A stretch of DNA of 64,000 nucleotides, taken from assembly GCA_024114885.1 (NCBI GenBank), contig CP099424.1, positions 1,364,001 through 1,428,000 of the forward strand, read 5' to 3'. The translations under genes were made by a program, and so were the position numbers. The notes beneath the pieces are model-generated. The model made no database searches. It saw only the letters and a list, made by a program, of their open reading frames with translations, and was not told where the DNA came from. This stretch comes from Septoria linicola (taxonomy: Eukaryota > Ascomycota > Dothideomycetes > Mycosphaerellales > Mycosphaerellaceae). Positions 53,357 through 64,000 of this stretch are shown here, one piece after another (position 1 is the stretch's first letter; the number at the start of each line of letters is the position of its first letter).

Positions 53357-54218
53357 TCGATGCGCAAACATGGAGCAGGTAAAGACTGTACGGTGCTATA
53401 CAGTCGCTGCTAAAAAGTCGAGGATTGAAGAGAGCAGCAAATTGATGCAATGATCACAACCTGTCTGCTGCGTCATGAACAAGGCTCGTAGTGTCTTTTT
53501 ACAGACAGAAGGCCATGTCGAGAGTATTCTGTGGTTGCGTAGATTAGCGAAGTGGAGCTCTGGTGCACACTCGACCAAGCTGTGGCAGCGTGCTGATAAG
53601 AGCATCAAGATCGGTCTTCGGGCTTGACAGGTTTGTAGCTGTCGTGTCGTGCCAAGACCTCATCCATTGTCTATCTGACTGTTCCAGCCAAGAAGTCTCA
53701 CTGTGAAGGCTCTCCTTTGTTCTCCGTGCTTGAACCTTAGCATAATGCGCAGTCTTGAGATGTCGTTGTACTCCAAAGTTCATCTCGCACGAAGAACAGG
53801 AAGTCAGGGAGACGCGTTCCCGGCTCCTCCAAACACGCTGACTAACTTAAGTCAAACCTTACGATGTGCCAGGTCCCTGTCCTTTGCCTCGGTGTGCGGT
53901 CCATTCAACCGATTCACTGTGTCTCTGTCTTATCCTTTCCACAAAGCAAACACAAATGACAACATGCATCTTGCTTGCCTCAACAAGCCTTACACTCTCT
54001 ACTAACTAAGATAGCTTCTGTTCAATAGCACATGAGCAACACATTTGGCATTGTACCTTTCCCGCGCCGGCTCCGGGACCACGAATAGAAGTTCTTGGAA
54101 GGCACGCGACTCATTTGCCGGAACTGGCAATTGGTGATATCGAACCACAGGCCTTGGCCGATTACAAACAACAATTTTACCTGGTACCAGGACAATCACT
54201 ATCCCATTGAGTGCCAGT
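53357..54218. other. Intergenic region, possible gene fragment
   Basis: About 860 bp. A minus-strand frame at 53544-53837 holds a C-x2-C..H-x4-H-like stretch that could be a zinc-finger exon or remnant (see findings). Otherwise nothing is supported. The promoter of the pantothenate kinase gene should lie at the right. Confidence 0.35.
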
Positions 54219-55675
54219 ATGGCTGCAGAAATCGCCAGACCTGCAATGTCCAAACGCCGTCGGCTATCAAGCTCAGCTGATATGCAGCAAGCTATAGCTC
54301 AACCCGGAAGCATCAAGATCAACGTGACTGGGGCGTCCATTATAGATCACGAAGATGAGGACTCCTCGCCCGACCGGTCGCCCACGAGCAGCAATGCCGA
54401 CCATCTTGAGATGGCTAGCGACCAGCCATACCAACATCATAAACGGGACATCCGATTACCTAATCACACGGCGGTTGTCTCGCATGTAGCGGCAGACATT
54501 GGTGGTAGTCTTGCCAAGGTCGTCTACTTCACACGCGAGAATGAGCATGAATCCACTTCTGGAGGCAGATTATCGTTTCTCTCTTTCGAAACAGAAAAGA
54601 TAGACGACTGCATCGACTATCTCCGGACACTGCAGATGAAGCATCAACGAGCAAACGGACTCGATAATTCGACCAAACTGAGCATTATGGCAACAGGCGG
54701 AGGAGCATTTAAATTCTACGACAAGATTCGATCCACGCTAGGCGTAGAAGTAGAACGAGAAGACGAGATGGAGTGCCTGATCAAAGGACTTGACTTCTTC
54801 ATTACTCAAATACCTAACGAAGTGTTCACCTACGATGATGGAAACCAGGAAGGGCCTATGCATTTTCAGGAACCAAAGGATGACGTCTACCCATACCTAC
54901 TTGTCAACATTGGAAGCGGAGTGAGCATGATCAAAGTTTCTGGCCCGTCAGAATATCAGCGTATAGGAGGCACCTCTCTCGGTGGTGGAACGCTATGGGG
55001 ACTTCTGTCGCTTCTTACAGGCGCAAGAAACTTCGACGATATGCTCGATATGGCCGACAAGGGCGACAATGGAGCTGTAGATTTGCTTGTTGGGGACATC
55101 TATGGTGAAGGTATGGGTTATGAGAAGATTGGATTGAGCGAAAAGACGATCGCTTCATCTTTTGGAAAAGTTCTGAAGAGGAAAAGGGAGGCGGAAAGAC
55201 TCGCGGAAGATGGCAACGGTTGCAGCAACGAGAAGCTGACGAGGCCAAAGCTGTCTACGGGAACGAATGGAGCCACTGATGACAGTATTGGGAGCGGTCT
55301 GGTTGGCGACGGAAGGATGTTCAAGCCCGAAGACATCTCGCGAAGCTTGTTATACGCGATAAGGTGAGCAAAGTGTGATGTCTGTCGAAGTCGTCCTGAA
55401 CCTGGCTGACCTTTCACAGTAACAACATTGGCCAAATTGCTTTCCTCCAATCAGAGCGGCACGACCTGAAGCGCATCTACTTTGGTGGATCGTTCATCAG
55501 AGGACATCAGCAAACTATACACACTCTGTCGTTCGCCATAAAGTTCTGGAGTAAGGGAACCAAGCAGGCTTTCTTCCTGAGGCACGAAGGGTACCTTGGC
55601 GCTGTCGGTGCATTTGTAAAAAGAAGACCCGCGAACTGGGGGAGAGGTAGAAGTGTGGAACCAAATGGAGAGTGA
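54219..55675 (+). CDS. cab1: Type II pantothenate kinase
   Basis: Two exons, 54219..55363 and 55420..55675, encode 466 aa. The 56-nt intron (GTGAGC..TTTCACAG) is phase 2. The glycine-rich ATP site ADIGGSLAKVVYF is near residue 90. ATGGGAFKF, VNIGSGVSMIKV and RIGGTSLGGGTLWGL follow. The second exon supplies the conserved end SNNIGQIAF, IYFGGSFIRGHQQT and FWSKGTKQAFFLRHEGYLGA, without which the domain is incomplete. The enzyme phosphorylates pantothenate, the first and rate-limiting step of CoA synthesis, and the eukaryotic type is inhibited by acyl-CoAs. A frame extends four codons upstream but lacks an ATG. The N-terminal 75 residues are disordered with a basic KRRRL patch. Confidence 0.93.
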
Positions 55676-56242
55676 TTGTTCAACTCAAAAGCGCATGATT
55701 ACCTCACTGTGTTTGCAAGAGGCTGCATCCCAGTTTCTGATCAGGGACAGGACCTCAATATCTGGATGGCAGTCCCCTCTTGCCGGTATCACCTTGACCA
55801 ACAGCAGCCGATTACGTGCCGTCATTGCGAGAAGTGCAACACCCACTCACAGACTCGCGTTGAGTGGCCGGAATGGAGATGAAGTTAGGTGAGGTGCCTC
55901 TGTACCCTGGGAAGGAGACCTTTGAGTTCTTGCCATCCTTACTTTCATGTGGGGACAGAAGCTGCCACTCTGTCTCCTTCCCCCGGCCACAGCTCTTTCT
56001 CTCGGTATTTTCACGACTCACCCACCTCTTCTCTTTCGCTTTCCGTTGAACTGCTCGACATCAATTCAAGCCAAGGGGCTCATACCAGCTAACTGGAGAT
56101 CGGTGGTCAACGCCACTAGGATGCCGTCGTCCATCGGCAGAATCAACCCTTTGATACTCAAACTTGCTTTACGCGCGCCGCTTAGCAAGACAAAAGAGCA
56201 TTGGCAACTGCACCCTCCTGTCGATATCTGTACAACAACGAC
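55676..56242. other. Spacer between pantothenate kinase and the next gene
   Basis: These 567 bp hold the pantothenate kinase 3' flank and the promoter of the next gene. Short overlapping frames are featureless, with CT-rich stretches near 55960-56040. Confidence 0.4.
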
Positions 56243-58073
56243 ATGAAGATACTCATGGAGGCGCACTGCAAGCAGATAAATTCTGAGGTAGCCTCATCTG
56301 ACGGTATTCGAAAAGCAGCATCTCGACTACTGGACAAATACGGACCAGTTCTGTGGTCAAACCAAAAACACCGACCGTGGCTGCTCGGAGTAGGAGAGAC
56401 GTTCAAAGGTGTCGGCTTGTGCACTCGGAGCTGTCGTTGGGACGATCGCGATGATCGCGAATAGTGCGTTACTTGCTCTCTTCGTCGGATGTCTTCGCTA
56501 ACGTGTACAGCCTACGAGAGGCGTTTCACGCCCTCTGCGTCGCCCGCACTCAACGTCATCGGAAATAGACGAACCGGCCAAGCATTCGCGATTCTCCTCA
56601 ATTGCCTGACACTTCAGCAGACTCCAGCTACAGTCCGATGGTATCCACAAGCAAATCCCGTGCCACAAACCGTTCCGCTGCTTTACACTGCTTCGCGACT
56701 CACACGGAGGATCATAACGACGCAACACGTCTGGAACAGATTGGTGTTTGGCTAGGCGATTATAACGAAGAGGCAGCTACTGTCAATGGTGCCAGCCAGA
56801 ACGAAGTGGAGAAGAGCTACTTTGAGAGTACCGCAGGCGGTATCGATTGCTCGAAAGCAGAGCCGTACGTATTTGACCAGTTCTCTGCAGAGCAATACGC
56901 TGTTGAGTGTGCCGCATGCAAGACTTCTCCAAGCACGGCCACAGAAAGGTTCAGCCTCGAAGTAATCGAATTCAGCTGGGTCGATGACGATGAATCCTGC
57001 GCCGAAGAACGCACCCACATTCAGAAGCACGTGAGTCTTTCACGATTGTCTGGGTTTGCCCAACGGCTGCTGACACTCTTTCTAAGGCGTGGATCTATCG
57101 ATGCAGACTCGGAGAGCGGGAAGTATTTGCCTTCGTCAAGCCGCTTCCAGAACGCGAAGCAAAGAGAGTGGATTCCCACACCGCACTGTGGTCTTTCTGG
57201 AAATTAGACGGTGGCTATACATCAAGAAGCCTCCTCGCAACGATGCACAGTGATGCTACAACGCCGCTGCTTAGACCCGATGTTGTGCCTGTCGCCTCAG
57301 GCACAGGCACGCAGACATGGACAACGACAGCGGCACGTACAAGCACGATTCCGCTAGAAACGACTGGCCCGTGGGCTTGTCTTCGAGGCAAGCCAAGCAT
57401 GTCAGGGTCAGAGGTGCGTAAAGAGACTGCTACTGATCCAAGGGGGCTCAAGTCGCAAGCCTTGAGAGGCGGACCGGCTATGCGGAGCTCACTCAATGGG
57501 GTCCATCACGATGAGCATGAACAGCACCCTGTAAATAAAAGGCGTCGGCTATCCTTCGATTCCATGTACGACGTGACTCCTTCAGAGCAAAGGAACGGTC
57601 TGCCAGGGAACAAACCTACGACCGGTCACGAGAACTTTCAAAGATCCCGGCCCTCAACGTTGGCAGTCCGGCAGGTTCATAGCAATACAGAGCCAATCGT
57701 TGAGCGACGAGAGTCTTCTTCTCGACTTCTAGCAAACAGCAGACCTGATCCTGGCGAGACAAGTCAGTCTGATGGGAGTGGGGCATCGTTTACGACCACG
57801 CGATTCAAGGTGTGGTTTACGTTCGACAGCAGTGTAGGTGCGGCATGCAGGGTAGTCATTCTAGACGATTCGCTATCGTTTGACGCTGCTTTTGCGTACA
57901 TCAAGGCGAAGCTGGCACGAAAGATGAACGGCAAAGGCCTCGCAGCAGTTGTCTTCAAGTTCGACACAGGTACGATGCTCGAAGTTGATGAGGAAGCGAC
58001 GTGGCAAGAGGTGGTGGAAATGGTCAAGGAGACAGGCAAAGCTGAGCTCGAGGGCACAGTGGATTTGGAGTGA
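56243..58073 (+). CDS. Orphan with a possible PB1-like C-terminal domain
   Basis: Two exons are firm: one ending at 57030 and 57087..58073, joined by a 56-nt intron (GTGAGT..TTTCTAAG) that yields HIQKH/AWIYRCRLGEREVFAF. The first exon is less certain. The best phase-consistent model is 56243..56408 joined to 56618 by a 209-nt intron (CTGACACTTCAG acceptor), giving 521 aa. The body is disordered with a KRRR nuclear-localisation-like patch near residue 310. The last 90 residues look folded: FKVWFTFDSS.., AFAYIKAKLARKMNGKGLAAVVFKF, then MLEVDEEATWQEVVEMVKE. Their order of strands, helix and acidic motif resembles a PB1/ubiquitin-like fold, a tentative match. Function is unknown. Confidence 0.55.
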
Positions 58074-58673
58074 TCGGATAAGCGGTCGAATCTACATGTG
58101 CGCAACTGCTGTCGTCGCAGGTTGTTATTGGTCCAACTGATGGCAAATTCGTTAGATCGTGCTCAAAGGTATTGACATCATAAGAGAATTTTGAAGAAGT
58201 AGAGACACAACAATGAGATTTGATACATTGTTCTGTCATTCCTTGCTATAGAAGCTAACACACATGAAAAGGTACAAGCATCTCGCAAACTCCCGTAGTT
58301 CTCCTCGACGAGGTGATATTCATCGTCGAAAAGGTGATCCAGGGCAATGATGTCCTGGGCAGATTGGCGTTGAGTCTGAGGTCGGAGTAGTCTGCAGTGG
58401 AGCAATTGCTACGCATAACTTCCAGCACGCCAGCTAGAAGTGCGTAGTAAAAGTGGGTGATGCCAGGCAGGGATTCGATTTGGCTCCTCTGCGAGCCGTA
58501 GTCGTGATGAGGTCGTTATACATGGAGCAGTAGTGTTGTGCTCATGCAGTGGTGTTGGAGAGAGTCTCTCCGAAATGCTAGAGCCTTGATGGCCGTACAG
58601 CTGACTGTTTGGCGGGTCAGTCTTGTTACGGAAGGAAGAGTGACGGGAATGGACGTACCACTTGTCGTGCTGC
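58074..58673. other. Intergenic region without a supported gene
   Basis: About 600 bp. A degenerate tRNA B-box-like GGATTCGATTTGG occurs near 58470, but no tRNA fold is evident. Short open frames only. Confidence 0.4.
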
Positions 58674-58868
58674 TTAGACCATCTTTGGGAGACGTCGCCA
58701 TGGCACGCGACGACCCTGCTTAAGGATCTTGTGGTAGTTGTATGGACCAGCCTTGTTGCTCTGCACTGGCAGTCTCAGAGCGATCCAGAAAGCCGCGAAA
58801 GCAGTCGTGGTTGCGTACAGGGCAGCGCCCTTGTACAAGAGGTTGTTGCCTGCGATCGTGGAGAACAT
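58674..58868 (-). CDS. 64-aa single-pass membrane protein, strongly biased codons
   Basis: One open frame encodes 64 aa from an ATG in good context (CCCAACATGT). Residues 10-32 form a hydrophobic helix (ALYATTTAFAAFWIALRLP). A short polar tail with NYHKILKQ follows and then a basic end. The first 52 codons prefer C-ending and other 'optimal' codons, as in highly expressed fungal genes, which supports coding. Size and layout suggest a small mitochondrial inner-membrane or other organelle subunit, but I cannot match a named one. The 3' end is less sure. The last 12 codons are Arg-rich, and another frame downstream (..DVSQRWSKQHDK..) ends at a perfect GTACGT donor, so an alternative C-terminus is possible. 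Confidence 0.55.
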   Translation of the reverse strand: MFSTIAGNNLLYKGAALYATTTAFAAFWIALRLPVQSNKAGPYNYHKILKQGRRVPWRRLPKMV

Positions 58869-60290
58869 GTTGGGCTGCAGTACTGTCGTTGTCGGTATTG
58901 TGTGAGAGTGTGAGACTTGGTTGCAGAAGAAGTGACAAAGTGACTTGGGACGGGAAGGAAGGGGGACTTGAAAGGTACCTCAGCTCTCTCATATACGACC
59001 ACCAGGAAAGAGGTCACGAGGGAGTCGCTTCACACAATGCTCGAGGTTCCCCCGCGTTTGGTGATCTGGCCACTAACATGACGACGGACTGCCAACCGCT
59101 CACGCCACAATGTATGAGACAAAGGATTCCACCAATCGTCGCGTGATGAGCTGGGCGGGAGGCCAAGGAACGTCCATATTAAGCTCGGAGCGCAGATCAT
59201 TTGTCTGGGGGAGTTGTGTGGGGTAGCTCATCTTGTGATTCGGGGTAATCTGAGCGTTGTCAGCGACGACGACGACCACGAGCTGTGTGTTTTCTTTGCA
59301 GTGCACGTTGTACACTTGAAATGGTCGTACCACTCAGACATTCGATGTGTTGACTGTAGATTGTCATTTCCAGAGCTCTTCATTCCAGACAGTTGCACTG
59401 CAGAGCTTCTCACGCCACATCTGGCGCGATTAATATCGCTCGCATGTCATTGGGCAGAAACAGCTCCAGGATTGGAGAGCTGCCATTTCTGGTACGGTGA
59501 CGTGAGCAGGTATGGATGGCATGTTCCGTCTCCTGGCAGCCACTCCACTGCTTGCACCACACTTCATGTGCGATCGTCGCTCCAAGCGCTTTCATGTGAC
59601 AGCAAAGAAGCTTGCGCAATAACGTGGCAGCTGCAGCTGCAGGCCGTAAGCGCGGTAGTGATGCCTTGTTGGGTTTCGTTCTCTTGTGCCGAGCTCATGC
59701 GTTGCACTGCGTACAAATGCTTTGCAGTCGAACTGCCGGAGACGACGCTTGATCCGTTGCACACCAGTGATTTGGCGAACGGGAGAGATGCCAGGCCAGG
59801 AGCTCGTGACCTTCACAGTGGCAACACGAGTGCCGCAAGGTCCAGGAAAGTGGCGGACTTGTGACCGATGATATGCCTTTGAGGTACAAACAGACACCTG
59901 CGATGCTCTGGATGGGATTTCTGCCTTGAGCAAGCACAATTCACTGGACTACGCACCTGAAGCGACGACGGTGACGAGTCGACAATGTTCCTTGGCGCCA
60001 GGGCATCTTGTGTAATACCTCGTCAATTCCCGTATCGTCGTGGGCGAGCTTCGGCGCTTTGGGTACTTACCTCTTGATCACTGTCGAATCCGTATCTCCA
60101 TGCTGACTGAGGTCACATGTCACTGGTGCTCACTTCAGGCTGACTTCTGTTTCAGAAGGCCTTGTTTCACCGCTATGTGCTAGCACATCAAAGAAGACCT
60201 CGGCGTAAATGCTACAAGCATGTGAGCGTAAGCAAGAAAGTGCTTCAGCAGTCGTTATGGAGTCTTTCTTCTACCACTCTCGACATTTGT
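58869..60290. other. Long intergenic region without a supported gene
   Basis: About 1.4 kb. A 216-codon + strand frame (59214-59864) starts with TTG, is Cys/His-rich and shows no family resemblance. Overlapping minus frames at 59592-59939 are equally weak. No tRNA, repeat or transposon was seen. Confidence 0.45.
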
Positions 60291-62198
60291 CTATAGTCTA
60301 GCACGATCAAAACTCTTCGCAACCTCAGGAGCATCTCGCTTGGACCACTCTTTCATGACTTTGCGCTGAATCTTGCCCGACATCAATTTGGGCTACAGAA
60401 GGTCAGCATGTGTTTCATGGTCAATGGGATTTCACTTACAATCTCGTCCACGAACTGCACACCTCCCACCAGCGCTTTATGCTTTGCAACCCGGGGCTTG
60501 AACCATTGCTGGATGTCTTTAGGAGAGACCTTTGCCTTCTTTGCCTCTTCCGTGAGCGCGACATACGCTCGTGGCCACTCCTCGTCATGGACTGTGATGC
60601 CGACCACTGCAGCATCTGCTACGTGTTCGCAGTCCAGGAGGATGCCTTCGAGCTCTGCCGGTGCTACTTGCCTGCAGTCGAGGTCAGCGCTGTCATATAC
60701 GAATCCATCTAGCTCTGTGCTCACAATGCATTGACCTTGATCAACTCCTTCTTGCGATCCACAATCCAGATATAGCCGTCTTTATTGATGACCGCAACAT
60801 CACCAGTCTTCAGCCACCCATCGCTAGTCAGCGAATCTTTTGTCGCAGCCTCATTCCGCCAGTAGCCCAGCATCACGTTTGGCGCTTGTATGAGTATTTC
60901 TCCCGGCGTGTCAAACCCAACCTCTCTGTCGTTGTCGTCCACAAGCCTCATCTTGTTGTTTGGTATCAGCTTGCCAACATTCCCGTTGTCGCTTGACTCG
61001 TACTGCAATATTGAACCGCAGGTCACTTCAGTCATGCCCCAGCCCTGCTTGACGATACAGTTGAATTTTCTGGCAATCTCATTCTGCAGGTCCTTGCCAA
61101 GTGGTGCTCCTCCGCAGAGGACGCTGTTGATTGATTGCAAATTGTACTTCTGCGTCTCTGGCCTCTTCGCCATCATAACTAACACTGGCGGTGCGACTTG
61201 CAAATCTGTGATCTTGTAGTCCTGTATTGCTCGGAGGAAGTCCTCATATATGAATTGGCGCATGATGTAGATAGGCACCTGGAACTTGCACGCCATCATG
61301 ACAGCGTACATTTGACCGTAAGCGTGGTATAGCGGAAGAAAGCCGAGCCACCTCTCATTTTGCACCTTGTCTCCGTTCTTGTAGTCTAGGCCGGGCCATC
61401 GTATGCATGCGGTTTGCTCGACGTTGGAGATGAGTCCGTGGTGTCCAATCATCACGCCCTTGGGGAGGCCTAGATATAGTCAACATGCAAGCTATGTACA
61501 GCTCACCTACTGCCATGACTCTGCAGTCAGACTGTCCTTATGCACTTACCTGTTGTTCCTGAACTGAAGTTGATGGTCGCGACTGTGTTGACCGACTCCT
61601 CCGCTGTCATCTCTTTCCACCTGTATGTTCGAGCTTCTGTTTCACTGCCCAGCATGTGCCGCCAATCCTTGACTCCACTCACATCAGTGAGCATTGCGTC
61701 GTCGTCTGTGAACTGATAGATCTTTGGGTTTGTCCCAGCTTTCTCTGCAGCCTCCACATCATTCTTGACCAAGGATGGATGTGCTAGCACAACCTTCGCC
61801 TCTGTGAGCTTCATTTGGTGCACAATCTCGTCCACGGTATATATTGGGTTGATTGCGCTGAAGGACCTGCCTCCACCGACAATACCAAGGTACGCTGCAG
61901 GCACGAGCATGTTGTTCGGAGTGTGTATGAGGCAGACATCGCCCTTCTTTAATCCTAATCGATCAAGACCAAGTATTACTCTCTTGATCCATGATAGCAT
62001 CTGTCGCGGGCTGACATTCTTGCTCGGGTTCGCTGCATCGAACCATACTGGCTCGTCTGAAGGAGTCTGGTCTTGCGGGAAGAGGTAGCTAAGGACGTTG
62101 ACCTGGCAGCCAGAAGATTAGTACAGCTCATCGGGACGTTGTGCCTGGCCATTTACCTTGGGAATATCCAGGTCTGCCAAAGGCGAAGTGTGAATCAT
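60291..62198 (-). CDS. 4-coumarate-CoA-ligase-like acyl-CoA synthetase, peroxisomal
   Basis: Five exons, complement 62157..62198, 61550..62102, 60725..61469, 60440..60671 and 60291..60392, encode 557 aa. The introns are 54, 80, 53 and 47 nt. Phases agree throughout. The AMP-binding signature SSGTTGLPKGVMI is rebuilt by the second splice. GWGMTE, the WLKTGD motif and DRKKELIKVNALQVAPAELE (across the third splice) follow, with the catalytic Lys in MSGKIQRKVMK near the end. This is the 4CL/luciferase branch of ANL enzymes, which adenylate a carboxylic acid and form the CoA thioester. The last three residues, ARL, fit a PTS1 peroxisomal signal. The acid used is unknown. The gene is divergent from an SDR across 541 bp. 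Confidence 0.93.
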
Positions 62199-62739
62199 GG
62201 TGACCTACTCGCTTGACGTCTGGTAGAATGGTGAAACGTAGTGCTATCGATCAGACAAGAGAGCGATGAACAACCTCTTCTGTCTACCTCTTCTTGTGCG
62301 ATCGCTCTGCAATTCACTCAAGCCTTATCATAAGATGTCTTCAAGGTAGACATGCTTGCAACGCGGAGCTGTACCGGCTCCGAACAAGGTTGCGCACTTA
62401 GTCAACCTCGGGCATGGCAATGTAAAGACTGCCGTGGCAGCCATTGGACGATGGCACAGTGGCTGCTGTGAGCAGCGAGATGTTTGGTGAATATCCCCAT
62501 ACATTCGGATCCGGCTGCATTGGAAGTGGAGACCATGAGCGGCATTCGCGGCAAAGCTGGCCGCTGTCCTTGCTCAGGATCCTCAGGCTGATATCCTTGT
62601 ACACCCTCGGGTAGTTAGCGCTGACACGAGCGGAGATATTGATGACAGTTTGACTCGATTAGAAAGAGTTGTTTAGCGACATATGTTCGAACGCGGCCGC
62701 TACGTGCGCAGCGAGACTTCAACATTGGAAACGACAAAA
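62199..62739. promoter_or_regulatory. Shared upstream region of 4CL-like (-) and SDR (+)
   Basis: This is a 541-bp divergent spacer. No TATA box is clear for either gene. A minus-strand open frame at 62398-62604 is short and unsupported. The SDR frame is open from 62683 with an earlier ATG. Confidence 0.45.
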
Positions 62740-63638
62740 ATGTCAGACATCAGCCTTGACGGCTTTCTCTCGCTGGATGGCAAAGTAGCTCTCGTGACAG
62801 GTGGTAGGTATGCATTCAGCGACACCCGACATCCTGCTCATAGTCGACAGGCTCACGCGGCCTGGGCCTGCACACAGCAACGGCTTTTCTGCTAGCTGGA
62901 GCCAAATGTGTATTTATAAGCGCCCGCAAAGCCGGCGGAGAACAGGGCATCGATCAGGCTGTCGAGAAGCTCAACAAGCTCTCGTCAGATAAAGGTCTGA
63001 AAGGACGAGCGGTCGGCATCCCTGCGAACGTGGCACAAGAAGAGGATATCAAACGTCTCGTTACAGAAGTCAAGAAGCATGAACCTGAACTCCACATTCT
63101 AGTCGCAAATGCTGGCGCGACCTGGGGTGGTCCATTTGAACCAACTCCAGATTGGAGCAGTCAGAAGATTCTGGATCTGAACGTTCGGGGAGTCTTCAAC
63201 CTTGCGAGGTTATTTGCTCCGATGCTGGCAGCAGCGGGACGATCAGATGATCCTTCTCGCATAGTCATCGTGTCGTCCGTGGCAGGCACGAACGTCGCGC
63301 ACGTAGGAGACAATGGTACCATAATGTACTCGGCCAGTAAAGCCGCAGCTCACCATCTGGGCCGGAATCTGGCTGTTGAGCTGGGTCCAAGGAACATCAC
63401 AGTGAACACTGTGGCTCCAGGATTCTTTCCTTCCAAATTGGCCAGCGGGTTGATTGAGCTCCTGGGAGGCGAGGAAGAGCTCGCTCGTGCAAATCCTAGA
63501 AAACGTCTTGGCGAACCAAACGATATCGCCGGTGCAATGTTGTTTCTATGTTCAAAGGCTGCGAATTATGTCAACGGTGAATACATCAGTGTTGATGGCG
63601 GCGCCAGACTAGCTGCAGGCCGCATGACGAAGATATGA
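62740..63638 (+). CDS. Short-chain dehydrogenase/reductase (RhlG/FabG-like)
   Basis: Two exons, 62740..62803 and 62851..63638, encode 283 aa. The 47-nt intron (GTAGGT..TCGACAG) cuts the cofactor motif, and splicing gives TGGSRGLG. NAGATWGG, SSVAG and the catalytic YSASKAAAHHLG follow. The C-terminus has ANYVNGEYISVDGGAR, the classical SDR end. The closest style is the RhlG, gluconate 5-dehydrogenase and 3-oxoacyl-reductase group that uses NAD(P)H. The substrate is not readable. The start at 62740 (AAAAATGTC) is preferred over the in-frame ATG at 62683. Divergence from the 4CL-like ligase suggests possible co-regulation in acyl or aromatic acid metabolism, which is inference. Confidence 0.9.
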
Positions 63639-63837
63639 ACAGGCGGCAGCCAATGTCGTTTTTCGAAGTAATGCCGCAGACATCGCAGAGCCGTGGTGAG
63701 CAGAACTTTCACTTTCAATCTGCTACGGAATTTAGTGACATGCTCTCCATGAGGTCGAAACCTCATGTGTGCATGAGTCGTGCTGCAGAACGTCGTGATT
63801 CGGAACCCATTGACCTGAAGGCAAGGGTTGCTTGCAT

Positions 63838-64000
63838 ATGATCATCCACGACGGCGAAAACTTCTGCGAGGAGATGACGGATAAAACAGACAGCACCAAT
63901 CGGAGATCGCCATCGCCCGACTCACCTTTCGAAATGGCAACGACACCTGCAGGTACTAATGCTGGCCTGTTCACTGTCAGCTCGAAGATTACAGATCAGC
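63838..64000 (+). CDS. Possible 5' end of a gene cut by the window edge
   Basis: The frame is open from an ATG at 63838 to the window end, with a second in-frame ATG at 63874 that gives MTDKTDSTNRRSPSPDSPFE. The residues are Ser/Pro/Asp/Thr-rich, as in disordered N-termini of regulators or transporters. No domain is reached, so the family is unknown. A chance frame remains possible. Confidence 0.4.
   Translation, partial: MIIHDGENFCEEMTDKTDSTNRRSPSPDSPFEMATTPAGTNAGLFTVSSKITDQ

Noticed and set aside
58440..58510. tRNA gene suggested by a GGATTCGATTTGG stretch
   Set aside because: No A box, acceptor stem or cloverleaf could be built around it.
59214..59864. A 216-codon + strand frame in the long gap
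   Set aside because: Starts with TTG, is Cys/His-rich, has no domain and no splice structure.
1..64000. Transposons, CRISPR arrays, integrated viruses or operons
   Set aside because: No transposase, reverse transcriptase, terminal repeats, regularly spaced repeats or phage/viral genes were seen, and genes have their own introns and spacers.

Overview
The window reads as nuclear DNA of a filamentous ascomycete. Genes are monocistronic, lie on both strands about 2 kb apart, and many are broken by short introns (about 47-210 nt, mostly 47-80) with GT..AG borders and CTRAY-type branch points. The protein set points the same way: a fungal TMEM16 scramblase, a KapC-type bZIP factor, a two-subunit-style RNase H2B, an Hva1-type TUDOR protein and F-box-like orphans. 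Composition and protein style suggest Dothideomycetes (Mycosphaerella-like). That placement is inference. I saw no rRNA, tRNA, CRISPR, transposon or virus sequence.

Layout. 1-5.4 kb: the tail of a left-edge gene, a carbonyl-reductase-like SDR (-), a TMEM16/anoctamin (+), and a small secreted protein whose two last exons encode a duplicated C-x12-C module. 5.5-11 kb: genome maintenance genes, namely MCM10 (-) and RNase H2 subunit B (+) back to back, then an Hva1-TUDOR protein (-). 11.8-14.3 kb: a heavily N-glycosylatable surface protein and an ankyrin-repeat gene interrupted by one in-frame stop. 15.4-19.8 kb: RER1 (-) and mitochondrial enoyl-CoA hydratase (+) back to back, an 88-aa orphan, and a Gfo/Idh/MocA dehydrogenase. 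20.9-24.3 kb: an orphan with a C-terminal CxxC..HxxH motif and a FAD monooxygenase. 24.6-34.2 kb: AP-2 alpha, a membrane RING-CH ubiquitin ligase and a RAD26/CSB remodeller. 34.5-39.6 kb: an orphan, KapC and a metallo-beta-lactamase-fold lactonase-like enzyme. 40.4-53.4 kb: two F-box-like proteins flanking an RRM protein, a 1012-aa disordered protein, mitochondrial GatA and a coiled-coil orphan. 54.2-64 kb: pantothenate kinase, a protein with a possible PB1-like C-terminus, a 64-aa membrane protein, a peroxisomal 4CL-like acyl-CoA ligase divergent from an SDR, and a right-edge gene start.

The genes are mostly unrelated housekeeping functions. The plausible functional links are the divergent pairs sharing one intergenic region: MCM10/RNase H2B (DNA replication and repair), RER1/ECH, RING-CH/RAD26 and 4CL/SDR. 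Pantothenate kinase (CoA synthesis), enoyl-CoA hydratase and the 4CL-like ligase all belong to acyl-CoA metabolism but are scattered. There is no PKS, NRPS or terpene cyclase, so I do not call a biosynthetic cluster. Exon borders were derived by hand from reading frame, splice motifs and family alignment, and have no transcript support.
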